Counted from the stretch's first letter, positions 45,648-54,919 are shown. The stretch: 64,000 nt of DNA from JBIOHP01 sp044449065 (GCA_044449065.1 JBIOHP010000009.1:62001-126000); one strand, 5' to 3'. Made by a program: numbers and translations. Notes: a model not told the origin generated them from the letters alone.

Positions 45648-48113
45648 ATGAGAATGATTAAAAGCCAAAATTTTTCAATAGTTCATTTGCTGTTGCTCCT
45701 GCTTTGCGCGGGATTTCTTATAGTCGGCGTGCTTGTGGTAAACGATCTTTCGATCTACACGCCGGATAGCGCGCGGTACCTCATCTGGGCAAATTCGCTG
45801 GCGTCATTTGACGGATATAAGGATGGAACGCTGCCCGAGCCGCAGCGGTATGTTATTCACGCGCCGTTATATTCAATCCTTCTTGCTCCGGTCGAACGTT
45901 TTTTTGCATACGATGTGCGGGCGGCGAAATACTTTACCCTTGCTCTGGGGTTAATCGTTTTAATTGCGCTGTACCGGTGGATTTCACTAAAATCCGGTCC
46001 GCTAATCGGTTTACTCGGAAGCTTTTTATTGGTATGCAATCCGCTTTTCCTCATCTATTCAACTGAAATTCTATCGGAGATACCGTTCGCGATCTCGCTG
46101 ATTGCCTTTTTCATTTTATTTGAATCGTACGAACCCGATCTATCCATACAACCTGCGTGGCTCTTCGGGATTATTCTCGCCGTAACAACCGGCGTCTTAT
46201 TGAGAGAGCTCGGCGTCGCGCTGCTCTTTTGCGCGGCGCTCATGGTATTTTCAAAGAAGAACTGGAAACCCTTTCTTGTTCTCATTCTCGTTCCCATCGT
46301 GGTCTACGGTATCTGGAATATCCGCAACGAATGGATCATAGGAGCGCAGGAAAATCCGGCGTCGACCAATACAAAATATTTTTTCGGACATTACTTCACA
46401 CTTCCCGCCTCCTCCCTGATTGATGAATTCAGCGCGAGGATTATGACAAATCTCCGGATTTATGGAGCGCTTATACCGAAAATAATTTTTTGCACGCTCT
46501 ATCCCGCGGTAGAATATAAGGTCATCAATGAAACTGTTCCGGTGATGAAGGCGATCATCCCCATCGTGAGTGTCGCAAAATATTTTTTGGGAATTATCAC
46601 TGTCGCGAAAGCGGGTTGGGGCGTTTATATTGACAGCCGGAAGGGGACTCTGATCGATGTGAAGCTCGTCTTCGCTGCCTTGTATTTTGTCATTGTGCTG
46701 TTGTACCCGATCAATGACTTGCGCTTTTTATTTCCGCTCCTTATTCTCATGATCTACTATTTCTGTGTATCAATTCGGACACTTTTTACCGATGCGCGAA
46801 TAACAGGATCAGTGAAGTATCTTATCATCGGCTGTGTGATTCTTTTCCTGACGCCGAATATTGTCTGGGAAGCTGAATTTGCTATTGAGAGCCACCGGTA
46901 CAGTCATTTATCGCTTGCAGAGGCGGGCGATGCGAACTTCATGAGCGCTAATCCCTGGCATTTTCGCCAGACCATTCGATATACTGGAGAATGGATCGTC
47001 GCGCACACGCCGCCGGATGCGGTGATCCTTTCCCGGAGAAAAGAATACGTCTTCTGGATGGGGACAAGAAAAATTATGGCGTTCGACGGAACCATCCCTG
47101 TCGCCGCGTTCGACGCGTGCCTTCGCGATTATCACGTCCCCTATCTTATCGACGTTGTTCAATCGAACGGGATGCGCCAGTTTGAATTTCAGACGGAACA
47201 ATCGACGCACTTCTCATTCCCGGTTGCTTGCAGATACGGCAACACCGTGATCTTGCAGGTGGCGCCGAAACAAACAATGGAACATCATATCGACAGCATG
47301 GATGTGTTTGCCGGAGCGCTGGCTTTGAACAACATAAATCAATACTCGCAATCCTCCCGGCAATTCGACCGGTTACTTGCCCGCGACACAACCGACGTCG
47401 CCGCGATGTTTTATAGCGGCGTCGCAAAAGAATTCGAGGGGAAGTACACCGAGGCGGAAGCATTGTTCAACCGTATTACCAAATATCCCCAAGCGGGGGC
47501 ATTTTTATTGAATGCGCTTACCCATAAAACATCTCTCGCAGCGTTGCACTTGCTGCAATCGCCGCTCTCGGAGACGTTGAAATCAAAAGCGTCGACAAAC
47601 ATCGCTGTCCAATATTGGAATGAGGGGTTCCGCAATGAGGCGTGTAAAATGGTGGCAAAGGCGTACAAATCCGATTCCACAAATTTAGCGTCATCGTTGT
47701 ACGGCATATATTTTTCATTGCAGGAGCGGGATACATCAGACGCAAGACATTATTTGAAAACGGCGAATACTCTCCAATCCGACAATCCTACAATTGTTGC
47801 GTGGAAAAACTACTTTTCCCTCATTGATTCTCTCAATAGTTTAAGTGACACTACCCATAGAATCGCAACGTCAATCGCGATAGCCCGCCAGATGATTGCG
47901 CTTGGAATTACCGAGAGCAGCATCGATCTTCTGCTGAAATGCCTTGAGGTCTCGCCAAAGAACATTGAAGCATTATTGATGTTATCGGACCTCTATATCT
48001 CGCGTGAACGCTACCTGCCGGCGTCGATTGTTCTTCGCCGCGTGTTGAATATCGAGCCGGCAAACAATATTGCGCTGACCAAATTAAACCAACTTCGTCG
48101 TTTGCTCGAATAA
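45648..48113 (+). CDS. ArnT/GT39-like membrane glycosyltransferase with TPR tail, paralogue
   Basis: 821 residues from ATG 45648 (the frame is open further upstream, into the previous gene, but MRMIKSQ followed by LLLLLLCAG is the natural N-terminus; ATG 45654 is close). Same layout as the gene before it: membrane segments to ~410, acidic motif SIYTPDSA (Asp40), YVIHAPLYS, RELGVALLF corresponding to REIGAAVVV in the paralogue. The C-terminal TPR-like region is more divergent (NIEALLMLSDLYISRERYLPAS). It starts 7 bp after the stop of its paralogue, so the pair forms an operon. The pair may act on different substrates. Confidence 0.82.
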   Translation: MRMIKSQNFSIVHLLLLLLCAGFLIVGVLVVNDLSIYTPDSARYLIWANSLASFDGYKDGTLPEPQRYVIHAPLYSILLAPVERFFAYDVRAAKYFTLALGLIVLIALYRWISLKSGPLIGLLGSFLLVCNPLFLIYSTEILSEIPFAISLIAFFILFESYEPDLSIQPAWLFGIILAVTTGVLLRELGVALLFCAALMVFSKKNWKPFLVLILVPIVVYGIWNIRNEWIIGAQENPASTNTKYFFGHYFTLPASSLIDEFSARIMTNLRIYGALIPKIIFCTLYPAVEYKVINETVPVMKAIIPIVSVAKYFLGIITVAKAGWGVYIDSRKGTLIDVKLVFAALYFVIVLLYPINDLRFLFPLLILMIYYFCVSIRTLFTDARITGSVKYLIIGCVILFLTPNIVWEAEFAIESHRYSHLSLAEAGDANFMSANPWHFRQTIRYTGEWIVAHTPPDAVILSRRKEYVFWMGTRKIMAFDGTIPVAAFDACLRDYHVPYLIDVVQSNGMRQFEFQTEQSTHFSFPVACRYGNTVILQVAPKQTMEHHIDSMDVFAGALALNNINQYSQSSRQFDRLLARDTTDVAAMFYSGVAKEFEGKYTEAEALFNRITKYPQAGAFLLNALTHKTSLAALHLLQSPLSETLKSKASTNIAVQYWNEGFRNEACKMVAKAYKSDSTNLASSLYGIYFSLQERDTSDARHYLKTANTLQSDNPTIVAWKNYFSLIDSLNSLSDTTHRIATSIAIARQMIALGITESSIDLLLKCLEVSPKNIEALLMLSDLYISRERYLPASIVLRRVLNIEPANNIALTKLNQLRRLLE

Positions 48114-48124
48114 GTTGTTGTAGT

Positions 48125-48250
48125 AGGTGTGGAAAAATCCAGTCCGAGTCACCCTGAACTTGTTTCAGGGTCTAAATATAAATAGATTCCGATCCCGATT
48201 TCATCGGGACGGAATGACCCCGTGTAAGATGGTCTTATTTCAACATCCTC
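48125..48250. repeat. GTCATCC-family dispersed repeat
   Basis: Core opens GAGTCACCCTGAACTTGTTT (48146) and closes with CGATTTCATCGGGACGGAAT. The middle has CCCTGAAC/TTTCAGGG and CCCGAT/ATCGGG hairpins. Outer ends GTGTGGAAAAATCC and its inverse GGTCTTATTTCAACATC are imperfect terminal repeats. It sits between the GT39 gene and pepF. Confidence 0.6.
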
Positions 48251-48285
48251 TTAAATTTCACCGTTTATAGAACTAGTTTATTATT

Positions 48286-50073
48286 ATGGAAGCAGTCAAA
48301 AAAAGAAACGAAATATCTTCTGAATACAAGTGGAATCTGACAGATATTTATCCATCCCGCGAATCGTGGGACGCCGATTTTCAGAAACTCAAATCCATGC
48401 TGCCGGAACTGAGAGCATTTGACGGTAAACTCGATTCTGTTCAGAATATCGCGACGTGTTTCCGCTTAACCGATTCGGTTGCACAGTTTACTGAAAAATT
48501 GTACGTTTATTCTCATCTCAAACACCATGAGGATACCTCGGACGCCGCAAATCAAGGTCCCGTGTCTATAATAGAGCAGCTATCGGTGGAGGTGAGCGAG
48601 GCGGCCTCGTTCATCGAACCGGAGCTGCTGTCGCTGCCGGTCGAAACCCTCGCCAAATTTGCGGAGCATCCCGATTTGCGCTTCTACCGTTTTACTCTCG
48701 ATAACATTATCCGGCAGAAACCCCATACTCTGCCCAAGGAGCAGCAAGCGTTGCTCGCAAAGGCGGGAATTATGGCAGAGGCGCCGAACACTATTTTCAG
48801 CATGTTAAGCGACGCCGACATGAAATTTCCCATTATCAAAGACGAGAAGGATAACGACATTGAGCTGACGCACGGACGGTATTACAAGTTCATGGAATCC
48901 CGCGACCGGCGCGTGCGCAAAGACGCCTTCGAAGCGATGTTTGGAACGTTCGGCAGACAGAAAAACACGATCGCAAGCATTCTCAATGCTCAGGTGCAGA
49001 AAAATATCTTCTATGCCCGCGCGCTGCATTATGATTCCGTTCTTTCGATGGCTTTGTTCGGCGATAATATCCCCGTCTCTGTTTACACAAATCTCATCAG
49101 CGCTGTGGAGAAGAATTTAGGAGCATTCCAAAAATATCTTACGATCAGGAAACGCGTGCTTGCGCTGGATGAGCTGCATATGTACGATCTGAGCGTTCCG
49201 CTGATAAAGAACTTCGAATGGAAGGTTACCTATAGCGAGGCAATAGCGATTATTAACGAGGCGATTGCGCCTCTCGGCGGCGAATACTCCGCGATTCTCA
49301 AAGACGCATGGAAGAAATACTGGATCGACGTGTACGAGAACGAGGGAAAACACAGCGGAGCGTATAGCTGGGGCGTGTATAAAATTCACCCGTATGTGTT
49401 ATTGAACTACCAGGACACCGTGCACGATATGTTTACCATCGCGCACGAGATGGGGCACGCGCTGCATTCGTACCTCGCGCACCGGGAACAGGAATACCGC
49501 TACGCCCATTACACAATTTTTACTGCTGAAATTGCCTCGACCCTGAATGAGGCGCTTTTGCTTCAATACCTTTTGAAAACCACGACCGACCGGGAGAAGC
49601 GGGCGTATTTATTGACGCACTACGCGGATAATTTCCGCGGCACGCTGTTTGTGCAGACGCTTTTCGCGGAATTTGAAAAGATTGTTCATGAACAAGCGGA
49701 GCAGGGGATACCGCTCACCGTGAGCAAGTTTAACGAAATATTTTTTGACCTCCATAAAAAATATTATGGCAGCGTTGTAGTCCTTGATCCCGCTGTTGAA
49801 ATGGGATGGATGCGGATTCCTCATTTTTATTCGAGTTTTTACGTTTATAAATACGCGACAGGTTTCTCGGCGGCGAACAGTTTTTGCCACAGGATTCTTC
49901 ACGGAGGTCCCGCTGAAGTGGACGCGTATCTCGGATTATTGAAAAGCGGTGGGAAAGATTACTCGCTGAATTTGCTCAAAACCGCCGGCGTGGATATGTC
50001 AACCACAACCCCCATCTTCGAAGCGCTGAAAGTTTTTGCATCGACGGTAGAAGAATTGGATAAGATATTGTAA
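48286..50073 (+). CDS. pepF: Oligoendopeptidase F
   Basis: 595 residues, normal for the M3 family (thimet/oligopeptidase F). The zinc motif HEMGHALHS is at 387-395 with the distal ligand Glu415 in FTAEIASTLNEALL. The C-terminal catalytic segment (FHKKYYG-like FDLHKKYYGSVV, then IPHFYSSFYVYKYATGFSAAN) is complete. It is a cytoplasmic zinc endopeptidase that cuts oligopeptides. No signal peptide. It has no obvious operon partner: a dispersed repeat separates it from the glycosyltransferases and another follows it. Confidence 0.96.
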   Translation: MEAVKKRNEISSEYKWNLTDIYPSRESWDADFQKLKSMLPELRAFDGKLDSVQNIATCFRLTDSVAQFTEKLYVYSHLKHHEDTSDAANQGPVSIIEQLSVEVSEAASFIEPELLSLPVETLAKFAEHPDLRFYRFTLDNIIRQKPHTLPKEQQALLAKAGIMAEAPNTIFSMLSDADMKFPIIKDEKDNDIELTHGRYYKFMESRDRRVRKDAFEAMFGTFGRQKNTIASILNAQVQKNIFYARALHYDSVLSMALFGDNIPVSVYTNLISAVEKNLGAFQKYLTIRKRVLALDELHMYDLSVPLIKNFEWKVTYSEAIAIINEAIAPLGGEYSAILKDAWKKYWIDVYENEGKHSGAYSWGVYKIHPYVLLNYQDTVHDMFTIAHEMGHALHSYLAHREQEYRYAHYTIFTAEIASTLNEALLLQYLLKTTTDREKRAYLLTHYADNFRGTLFVQTLFAEFEKIVHEQAEQGIPLTVSKFNEIFFDLHKKYYGSVVVLDPAVEMGWMRIPHFYSSFYVYKYATGFSAANSFCHRILHGGPAEVDAYLGLLKSGGKDYSLNLLKTAGVDMSTTTPIFEALKVFASTVEELDKIL

Positions 50074-50089
50074 ATATCGGGGGCGTCTC

Positions 50090-50178
50090 GTAGTAGCCGA
50101 CCCACCTGACCGTACGGGCTGGTCACCTGATCGGCGCGTTATATGTCATTTTTCCGCCGGTCGGTGACCGGCTACTAC
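50090..50178. repeat. GTAGTAG-family palindromic repeat
   Basis: Starts GTAGTAGCCGACCCACCTGA and ends GGTCGGTGACCGGCTACTAC, i.e. inverted ends of the same sequence. It shares CCGTACGGGCTGGTCACC with the copies at 3156 and 4057. 17 bp downstream of pepF. Confidence 0.75.
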
Positions 50179-50297
50179 ATTAACAAACCATTTATCATAC
50201 AGTGTTTAAATCTCGTTCAACCGGTTACTTTTTTGATTGTTCTCCGGTGAATATTTTGCACGCTTTCAACTATTTTGGGTAGATAAAAACGAGTTAT

Positions 50298-50430
50298 ATA
50301 TTGAGAGTAATATAGCAACAATGTACAGCAAAGCGCCAGCTTTGCTGAATTACGCAATAAAGCTGGCGCTTTGTTGTACAAAGTTCATTGTAGTTGAGGG
50401 GAAAAACCAGTAGTATTGAGAGTAATGTAG
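50298..50430. repeat. Palindromic repeat flanked by direct repeats, next to tRNA-Glu
   Basis: Direct repeats TATTGAGAGTAATATAGC (from 50298) and TATTGAGAGTAATGTAGC (from 50413), with a palindrome of arms TGTACAGCAAAGCGCCAGCT (from 50322) and AGCTGGCGCTTTGTTGTACA (to 50380) between them. The right direct repeat runs into the tRNA-Glu 3' end. A relative of the palindrome is seen at 54920-55071. Confidence 0.7.
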
Positions 50431-50499
50431 CCCCAACGGGAATCGAACCCGTATTTAAGCCTTGAGAGGGCTCCGTCCTAACCGTTAGACGATGAGGCC
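50428..50499 (-). tRNA. tRNA-Glu (anticodon CTC)
   Basis: Minus-strand transcript begins GGCCTCATCGTCTAACGG. Anticodon stem GAGCC/GGCTT with loop CTCTCAA gives anticodon CTC (Glu, GAG). The T arm is ACGGG-TTCGATT-CCCGT. The acceptor stem pairs GGCCTCA with TGGGGCT using two G-U pairs, and the discriminator is A. CCA is not encoded. Confidence 0.92.
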
Positions 50500-50707
50500 A
50501 TAACTGCAACAGTATAACAATGTAAAAATTTATGTCATCAATTTCAAACGGAAATGAATGCGTATGCCAAGACATTTTTATTGGGGTAAGATTTGGGGAG
50601 CAATCTCGGTTTCCCTCCTTGTTATATTATGGTCCATTTCGTAATTTAGAATGGTTTAGTTCCTGAGTTCTCAAAAAAGTAGAGTCAATTGTGCCAATTA
50701 CTTGTCT

Positions 50708-51730
50708 ATGAAAATATTAAACGCAGTTTATAAAATTAACCAATATCCTTATCTCTACGTTCAATGTGATCCTAAATTGGGAATTGAACTTAACACAATA
50801 ATCGATGAATATAAAGTTGTGATTAAGAGTGAATCATTGAGTGAGTCGGGTTTTAAAAGAGATAGGGATGAGGCATTTACACACGTAGTTCATTCTCTTA
50901 AGTTGCAAGTTTCAAAAAAAGAGAACGAGTTACCGCCTAACCCTCACACTTCGGATGATACGTGGGATTATTCGCTTCAAAAAGATTATTTCCAAAAACG
51001 AATTCCCGGTTACAATAGTGCGGCAACCCTCGCCTTAAACCGTTTAATTGCCTATTTCAAATTCAAGCTACGAAATCCCAAATTATCATTTTATTCAGAT
51101 CGCGATCCACAATTGTTAAATCCCGAATGGGTAGATGAAAATAATCAAAAAATCGGCAAAGGCTCATTAACCTTGGTGGTAGAAGCGGCACCCGGTTATG
51201 GTACATCGAATTTTGGTGTACAAGCTTTGAAAGCCGATGATGACAAAATTTATAAATTCATGAATAAGGATTATGATTCCCCCCTATGGGAACAGTTGTT
51301 GATGGAGGCCCAATTAGCTTTGTTCGATAATAACCTTAGAAGAGGAATATTCGAGATGACTTTGGCATGCGAAGTATTCGTTCGAGAATCATTTTTTGGT
51401 GATTCGGTTATTTCAAGACTGTTATTTGAATATCTCGAAGATAAAAGTGAGTTCAGAATTAAAATTATCGACTTGATCAACGAAGGAGCAAAAAAGATAT
51501 ATGGTGAAGGTTTTAATGAAAAGCACCAAAAGGAGTACGAACACATTAAACATATGTTTGAATGTCGTAACAAAATAGCTCACCGAGGAACCCCCACTTT
51601 TATGTCCAATAAGGGTGTCTGTGTTGTTACTTTGGATATCGCAGATGAATGGTGGGTGGCAGTTGGTAGACTTATTGAATGGGTTTCTTCAAATCTTAAC
51701 ATGTTAAAGAAACGGACACTTATCGAGTAA
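50708..51730 (+). CDS. HEPN-like domain protein (Apea/MAE-type)
   Basis: 340 residues from ATG 50708 (a TTG two codons earlier is also in frame). The N-terminal half (~1-195) is not recognised. The C-terminal half is helical, with AQLALFDNNLRRGIFEMTLACEVFVRE followed by YEHIKHMFECRNKIAHRG. R287-N-K-I-A-H292 fits the R-x4-6-H motif of HEPN domains, many of which are RNases in toxin-antitoxin, phage defence or RNA-processing systems. No partner antitoxin gene (MNT or similar) is seen next to it. Its sequence is more AT-rich than the neighbours, and it follows tRNA-Glu, so recent acquisition is plausible. Confidence 0.6.
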   Translation: MKILNAVYKINQYPYLYVQCDPKLGIELNTIIDEYKVVIKSESLSESGFKRDRDEAFTHVVHSLKLQVSKKENELPPNPHTSDDTWDYSLQKDYFQKRIPGYNSAATLALNRLIAYFKFKLRNPKLSFYSDRDPQLLNPEWVDENNQKIGKGSLTLVVEAAPGYGTSNFGVQALKADDDKIYKFMNKDYDSPLWEQLLMEAQLALFDNNLRRGIFEMTLACEVFVRESFFGDSVISRLLFEYLEDKSEFRIKIIDLINEGAKKIYGEGFNEKHQKEYEHIKHMFECRNKIAHRGTPTFMSNKGVCVVTLDIADEWWVAVGRLIEWVSSNLNMLKKRTLIE

Positions 51731-51896
51731 AATATTTTAATTGTGTGATCGTTCCCAGTTATTTTTGATTCAACAGAATAAACAAGGAACGCTATAAATC
51801 TCATGTAATGTGTCCACTACGGTTAAGTTTATGCTTTATGTTAGAGATGGGGGAAGTGGACTATGCCGCTTTCTCAAGATTCGTTCCATAGTTCAT

Positions 51897-52994
51897 CTAA
51901 TGAACATAGAAGTCATAATAATCTGCCAAAGCTGCTTGCCATTTCGTTAATCGATCCTGGAATCTAGCATACTCGCTGTCGTTAGCAATATAACAGCTTT
52001 CAACATGGTAAGCCTCACTTTGGCCGACAAGTTTGATAATGATATTTACGGGTTTATTATTCGGCCCAAGTAGATATTCTCCACCCATGGTAACCGATTG
52101 CCACAAGGAAGGGTTTAACGGTTTAGTCCAATTGGATTCATCTCCCTGTGGAACTGCAAATTCAGCAGTTTGAATAAGATCTACATAACATGCCAAAGCA
52201 TTTTGATTTTCAATATACTGAGGGACATTCGATGTTGTAGCAGGGAATTCATCGAATATTATCCAATAGGGAAGAGATGGACATGTGAACCAAACATTTC
52301 TTGCATTTAGTCGATAATAATTATAAAAATGAGTGTCTTTTATCTCCTGAATGCTCGGATGATATGTATGATCGGTGGGCAAATCACTGAGGATTATCTG
52401 GAGGGCTGGTTTAATTCGTTTTAATATGTCCAATTCATCTGAATCCCAAGTCGATTCACCTTTCCATACAACTTGTTTCGATTTATCACGAATCTCCAAA
52501 GATATAGCATGAGTATAAGAAACAATTGTAACCATATTTTGTGTCGATACGGTTGATGACCTTGTGACCGCTGAGGCAAGAACTTGAGCAATGTTTACTC
52601 CGAGGCTCGATTGCGTAAAGGTTCCATACTTCGATGCACTTGAAGACGAAGTACTTATCATGGATGACGAATTCAATTTATTTTCACGTTGTGTTTTATA
52701 GATTAGAGACAGGGTATAATCAGGAATATCACCATTTGTGGTAAATCCCCTTCGGAGGAGTAAATTTTCAACGTGATTCTTTATTTGAGACCCGATTAAT
52801 TCTTCACTGCCGAGTAACGGGGAAGTTATGCCTGTGACTTCGACCTTAATGGTAGATTTTATTGAAATGATATTGTCAGATTTCAGAGTCCGACTCCAAG
52901 GTCGATTAACGAATTCCTCGGGAACGCTAGCACAACCAGATAAAATGAGGGCAACGGAAAATGTGGTGATAATATTTGTGATTATGTTTTTCAT
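51897..52994 (-). CDS. Putative lipoprotein
   Basis: 365 residues from the minus-strand ATG at 52994, which gives a proper lipoprotein signal with lipobox LSGC (Cys21); 16 codons upstream are in frame but remove the signal from the N-terminus. A Ser-rich stretch (SSSMISTSSSSASKYG) sits near residues 125-145. The region VVSYTHAISLEIRDKSKQVVWKGES and the pattern before it (NHVENLLLRRGFTTNGDIPDYTL) resemble DUF4136-type lipoproteins. The C-terminal half (ARNVWFTCPSLPYWIIFDEF) is not recognised. AT-rich like the HEPN gene. It is convergent with the HEPN gene. Confidence 0.65.
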   Translation of the reverse strand: MKNIITNIITTFSVALILSGCASVPEEFVNRPWSRTLKSDNIISIKSTIKVEVTGITSPLLGSEELIGSQIKNHVENLLLRRGFTTNGDIPDYTLSLIYKTQRENKLNSSSMISTSSSSASKYGTFTQSSLGVNIAQVLASAVTRSSTVSTQNMVTIVSYTHAISLEIRDKSKQVVWKGESTWDSDELDILKRIKPALQIILSDLPTDHTYHPSIQEIKDTHFYNYYRLNARNVWFTCPSLPYWIIFDEFPATTSNVPQYIENQNALACYVDLIQTAEFAVPQGDESNWTKPLNPSLWQSVTMGGEYLLGPNNKPVNIIIKLVGQSEAYHVESCYIANDSEYARFQDRLTKWQAALADYYDFYVH

Positions 52995-53318
52995 GAAAAT
53001 GTCCAGTTTTAATTTAAAGTTAAAGGATTGTATCGTTTGCATTAAAAAAATTGATATTTAATTGGATAGGACCGGACAATCATTCACATCAACACATCGA
53101 TATCAGCCATAGAATCGCATCGACAGAGAAGTGATTCCCTCAAAGAAGGCTTAGATAAAGTGGGAAAAGCTCCAAAGTTGATAGTGCAAATTTAATAAAA
53201 TATAAGGGAATTGTCAAATGGAATATTGTAGGGTGACGAGACTCGTCGCCCTACATTTCGGAGAAAAGAGGCGTGCGTCGCAGAAAATCCGCGATGTTCC
53301 TATTCTATAATGAAAATT
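52995..53318. other. Intergenic region with a short palindrome
   Basis: 324 bp between the lipoprotein start and the MOSC stop. Contains the hairpin TGTAGGGTGACGAG / CTCGTCGCCCTACA at 53227-53255, which resembles a REP-type palindrome and has no clear U-tract. Nothing else recognised. Confidence 0.5.
53227..53255. repeat. Short REP-like palindrome
   Basis: Arms TGTAGGGTGACGAG and CTCGTCGCCCTACA with a two-base loop region. The sequence after the hairpin is ATTTCGG, not a T run, so it is unlikely to be a strong terminator. Confidence 0.6.
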
Positions 53319-54050
53319 TCAGTTATCGTTCAGATAAATTCCATCGCCGGCAGAGAGCGTGCCGGTATTCATCACGGAAGCATACACGCCGGCGCAGTTT
53401 TGGTGTGAACGGGCGATTGTCTTGAAAACGCGCGGTTCCTTGACTGCCGTTTCGGGATCGAGGTTTACCATGACGCAGCGAATATCTTTTATTGTCACCC
53501 GCAGCGAGGGGGCGTTGGCGTGATTGCCGAGGAGAACCGTTTTGCCGATCCATGCGTCTTCGAGAACGGGTGAATCACCGGTTGGTTCAATTAGAAGGTT
53601 TGGGCGAAACCGCCGCGCGTCTAAAGTTCCGCTGCCGGATTCCCTTTCGAGTATCGCGATAGTGGTCGTGCTGATGAGTGAGAGGGGACCATCGTCGAAA
53701 ATGCCATTCGCCAGACGGGTCAAGATAACCTCCGACCCGAACGCCGCGGAGAGTTGCCGCCGCAGTGATCCATGCCCGACCTCTGTATCCGCGCCGTCCG
53801 GTGTGCGCACGCGGACAATTGGCGATGAAGGATCGCCGCTGTTGATATGGTACGCTTTGTAACGGATGAGATCGGGCATTTTGCTGGCGGTGAGCCACGG
53901 GAAGCCGCTCATAATCCCCGTGCGCATGAACGCGAAACGGCGGTCTCCTTCGATACCGTGCCAGCCGAGCTCAGCCGATGCAAGTTCTTCCCCCGCCATC
54001 GATTTGACTGGGTAACGGCAGATGGATTTGATGATACCGACCTGGCGCAT
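53319..54050 (-). CDS. MOSC-domain protein
   Basis: 243 residues with the N-terminal MOSC beta-barrel (IKSICRYPVKSMAGEEL, then GIEGDRRFAFM) and the C-terminal MOSC domain. The conserved Cys in IKDIRCVMVNLDPETA is in the position expected of the molybdenum or sulfur-binding residue. The end reads NCAGVYASVMNTGTLSAGDGI. MOSC proteins include eukaryotic mARC-type molybdoenzymes and bacterial YcbX/YiiM, which carry sulfur or molybdenum cofactor chemistry; the bacterial substrate here is unknown. No cofactor-synthesis genes are nearby. It is more GC-rich than the preceding AT-rich segment. Confidence 0.9.
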   Translation of the reverse strand: MRQVGIIKSICRYPVKSMAGEELASAELGWHGIEGDRRFAFMRTGIMSGFPWLTASKMPDLIRYKAYHINSGDPSSPIVRVRTPDGADTEVGHGSLRRQLSAAFGSEVILTRLANGIFDDGPLSLISTTTIAILERESGSGTLDARRFRPNLLIEPTGDSPVLEDAWIGKTVLLGNHANAPSLRVTIKDIRCVMVNLDPETAVKEPRVFKTIARSHQNCAGVYASVMNTGTLSAGDGIYLNDN

Positions 54051-54090
54051 GGATTTATGGATGATGAGAGTTACGTTTACTTAAGTTTGA

Positions 54091-54227
54091 GGAATCGTCC
54101 AAAAAGTTAGAACGAGTCATCCTGAACTTGTTTCAGGATCTAAAAGTTAGTGATAAAAGATGCTGATCCCGACGCTTCGGGACAGCATGACTCAGTTAAG
54201 GGAGATAAATTCTTTTTGGACGACTCC
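54091..54227. repeat. GTCATCC-family MITE-like element, complete copy
   Basis: 137 bp bounded by inverted ends GGAATCGTCCAAAAAG (left) and CTTTTTGGACGACTCC (right). The interior opens GTCATCCTGAACTTGTTTCA and closes CGGGACAGCATGACTCAG, with two nested hairpins. It is the same length as the copy at 57592-57728 and of similar design. No coding sequence. Confidence 0.8.
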
Positions 54228-54339
54228 TCTGCAATCCTGATTCGATTACAACCGGAACGTTACACAGATGCCATCGAACTCTTGAGCGGTTGTGTATGTT
54301 TAAACCGTTCAATCTCACGAATACTCTTTTATAACTTAG

Positions 54340-54792
54340 TTAACTCTTTGCCTTCCGGCCTTTCTTCATAGCTTTCATCGCTTTTTGTTCTTTGATGGAT
54401 GTAACGGCGAGCGTGCCATCACCGGGTGTGCCTTTTACTACGACGGAAATCTCCTTTGTTTTTGTAGTGCTTTCGATCAAGCTCTTTGCTTGTTTATCGC
54501 CTGCGTCGTCGAATTTATACCACTTGCCTTCTGAAAATAATCCGTAACCGCTCTCGGCGCACATTTCTTTCAGCGCGCATTCCTTTGTATGGTTCGCCGC
54601 CTTCTGCATCACGTCGGGTTTATCCGCCATATCTTTGGCGCACGATGCGTCAACGACATACCCTTTCATCGTTTTAACGGCTGCTTTTGAGGCAGCCATT
54701 TCTTTTTTCGGCTCCTCTTTTGTCTCCTGCGAAAATGCCGCGAAGCTGAAAACGAGGATCGCTATGAAACTTAATACAAATTTGTTGAACAT
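54340..54792 (-). CDS. Small exported protein with conserved-looking cysteines
   Basis: 150 residues; AAGGAG lies six bases before the minus-strand ATG at 54792, followed by a signal peptide (SFIAILVFSFAAFSQ). The mature part has VDASCAKD, HTKECALKEMC and SGYGLFSEGKWYKFDDAG. Three Cys (51, 72, 78) and a His (68) in a small domain suggest metal binding or disulfides. The C-terminus is very basic (KAMKKGRKAKS). I do not recognise a named family. It is transcribed away from the sigma operon. Confidence 0.7.
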   Translation of the reverse strand: MFNKFVLSFIAILVFSFAAFSQETKEEPKKEMAASKAAVKTMKGYVVDASCAKDMADKPDVMQKAANHTKECALKEMCAESGYGLFSEGKWYKFDDAGDKQAKSLIESTTKTKEISVVVKGTPGDGTLAVTSIKEQKAMKAMKKGRKAKS

Positions 54793-54919
54793 GTGAACTC
54801 CTTAGATGTATTGAACATGTGTTAATGGTTTACTCGAAAATCACGCCCCTCCAATATCATACTAAAACCTCTGATTAAGCTCTAAAGTTCCTTGATTGAT
54901 ACGGATTAATGTGAGCCAG

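Noticed and set aside
50322..50380. Palindrome read as a terminator for pepF
   Set aside because: The hairpin is not followed by a T run, lies 250 bp past the stop, and has a relative at 54920, which fits a dispersed repeat better.
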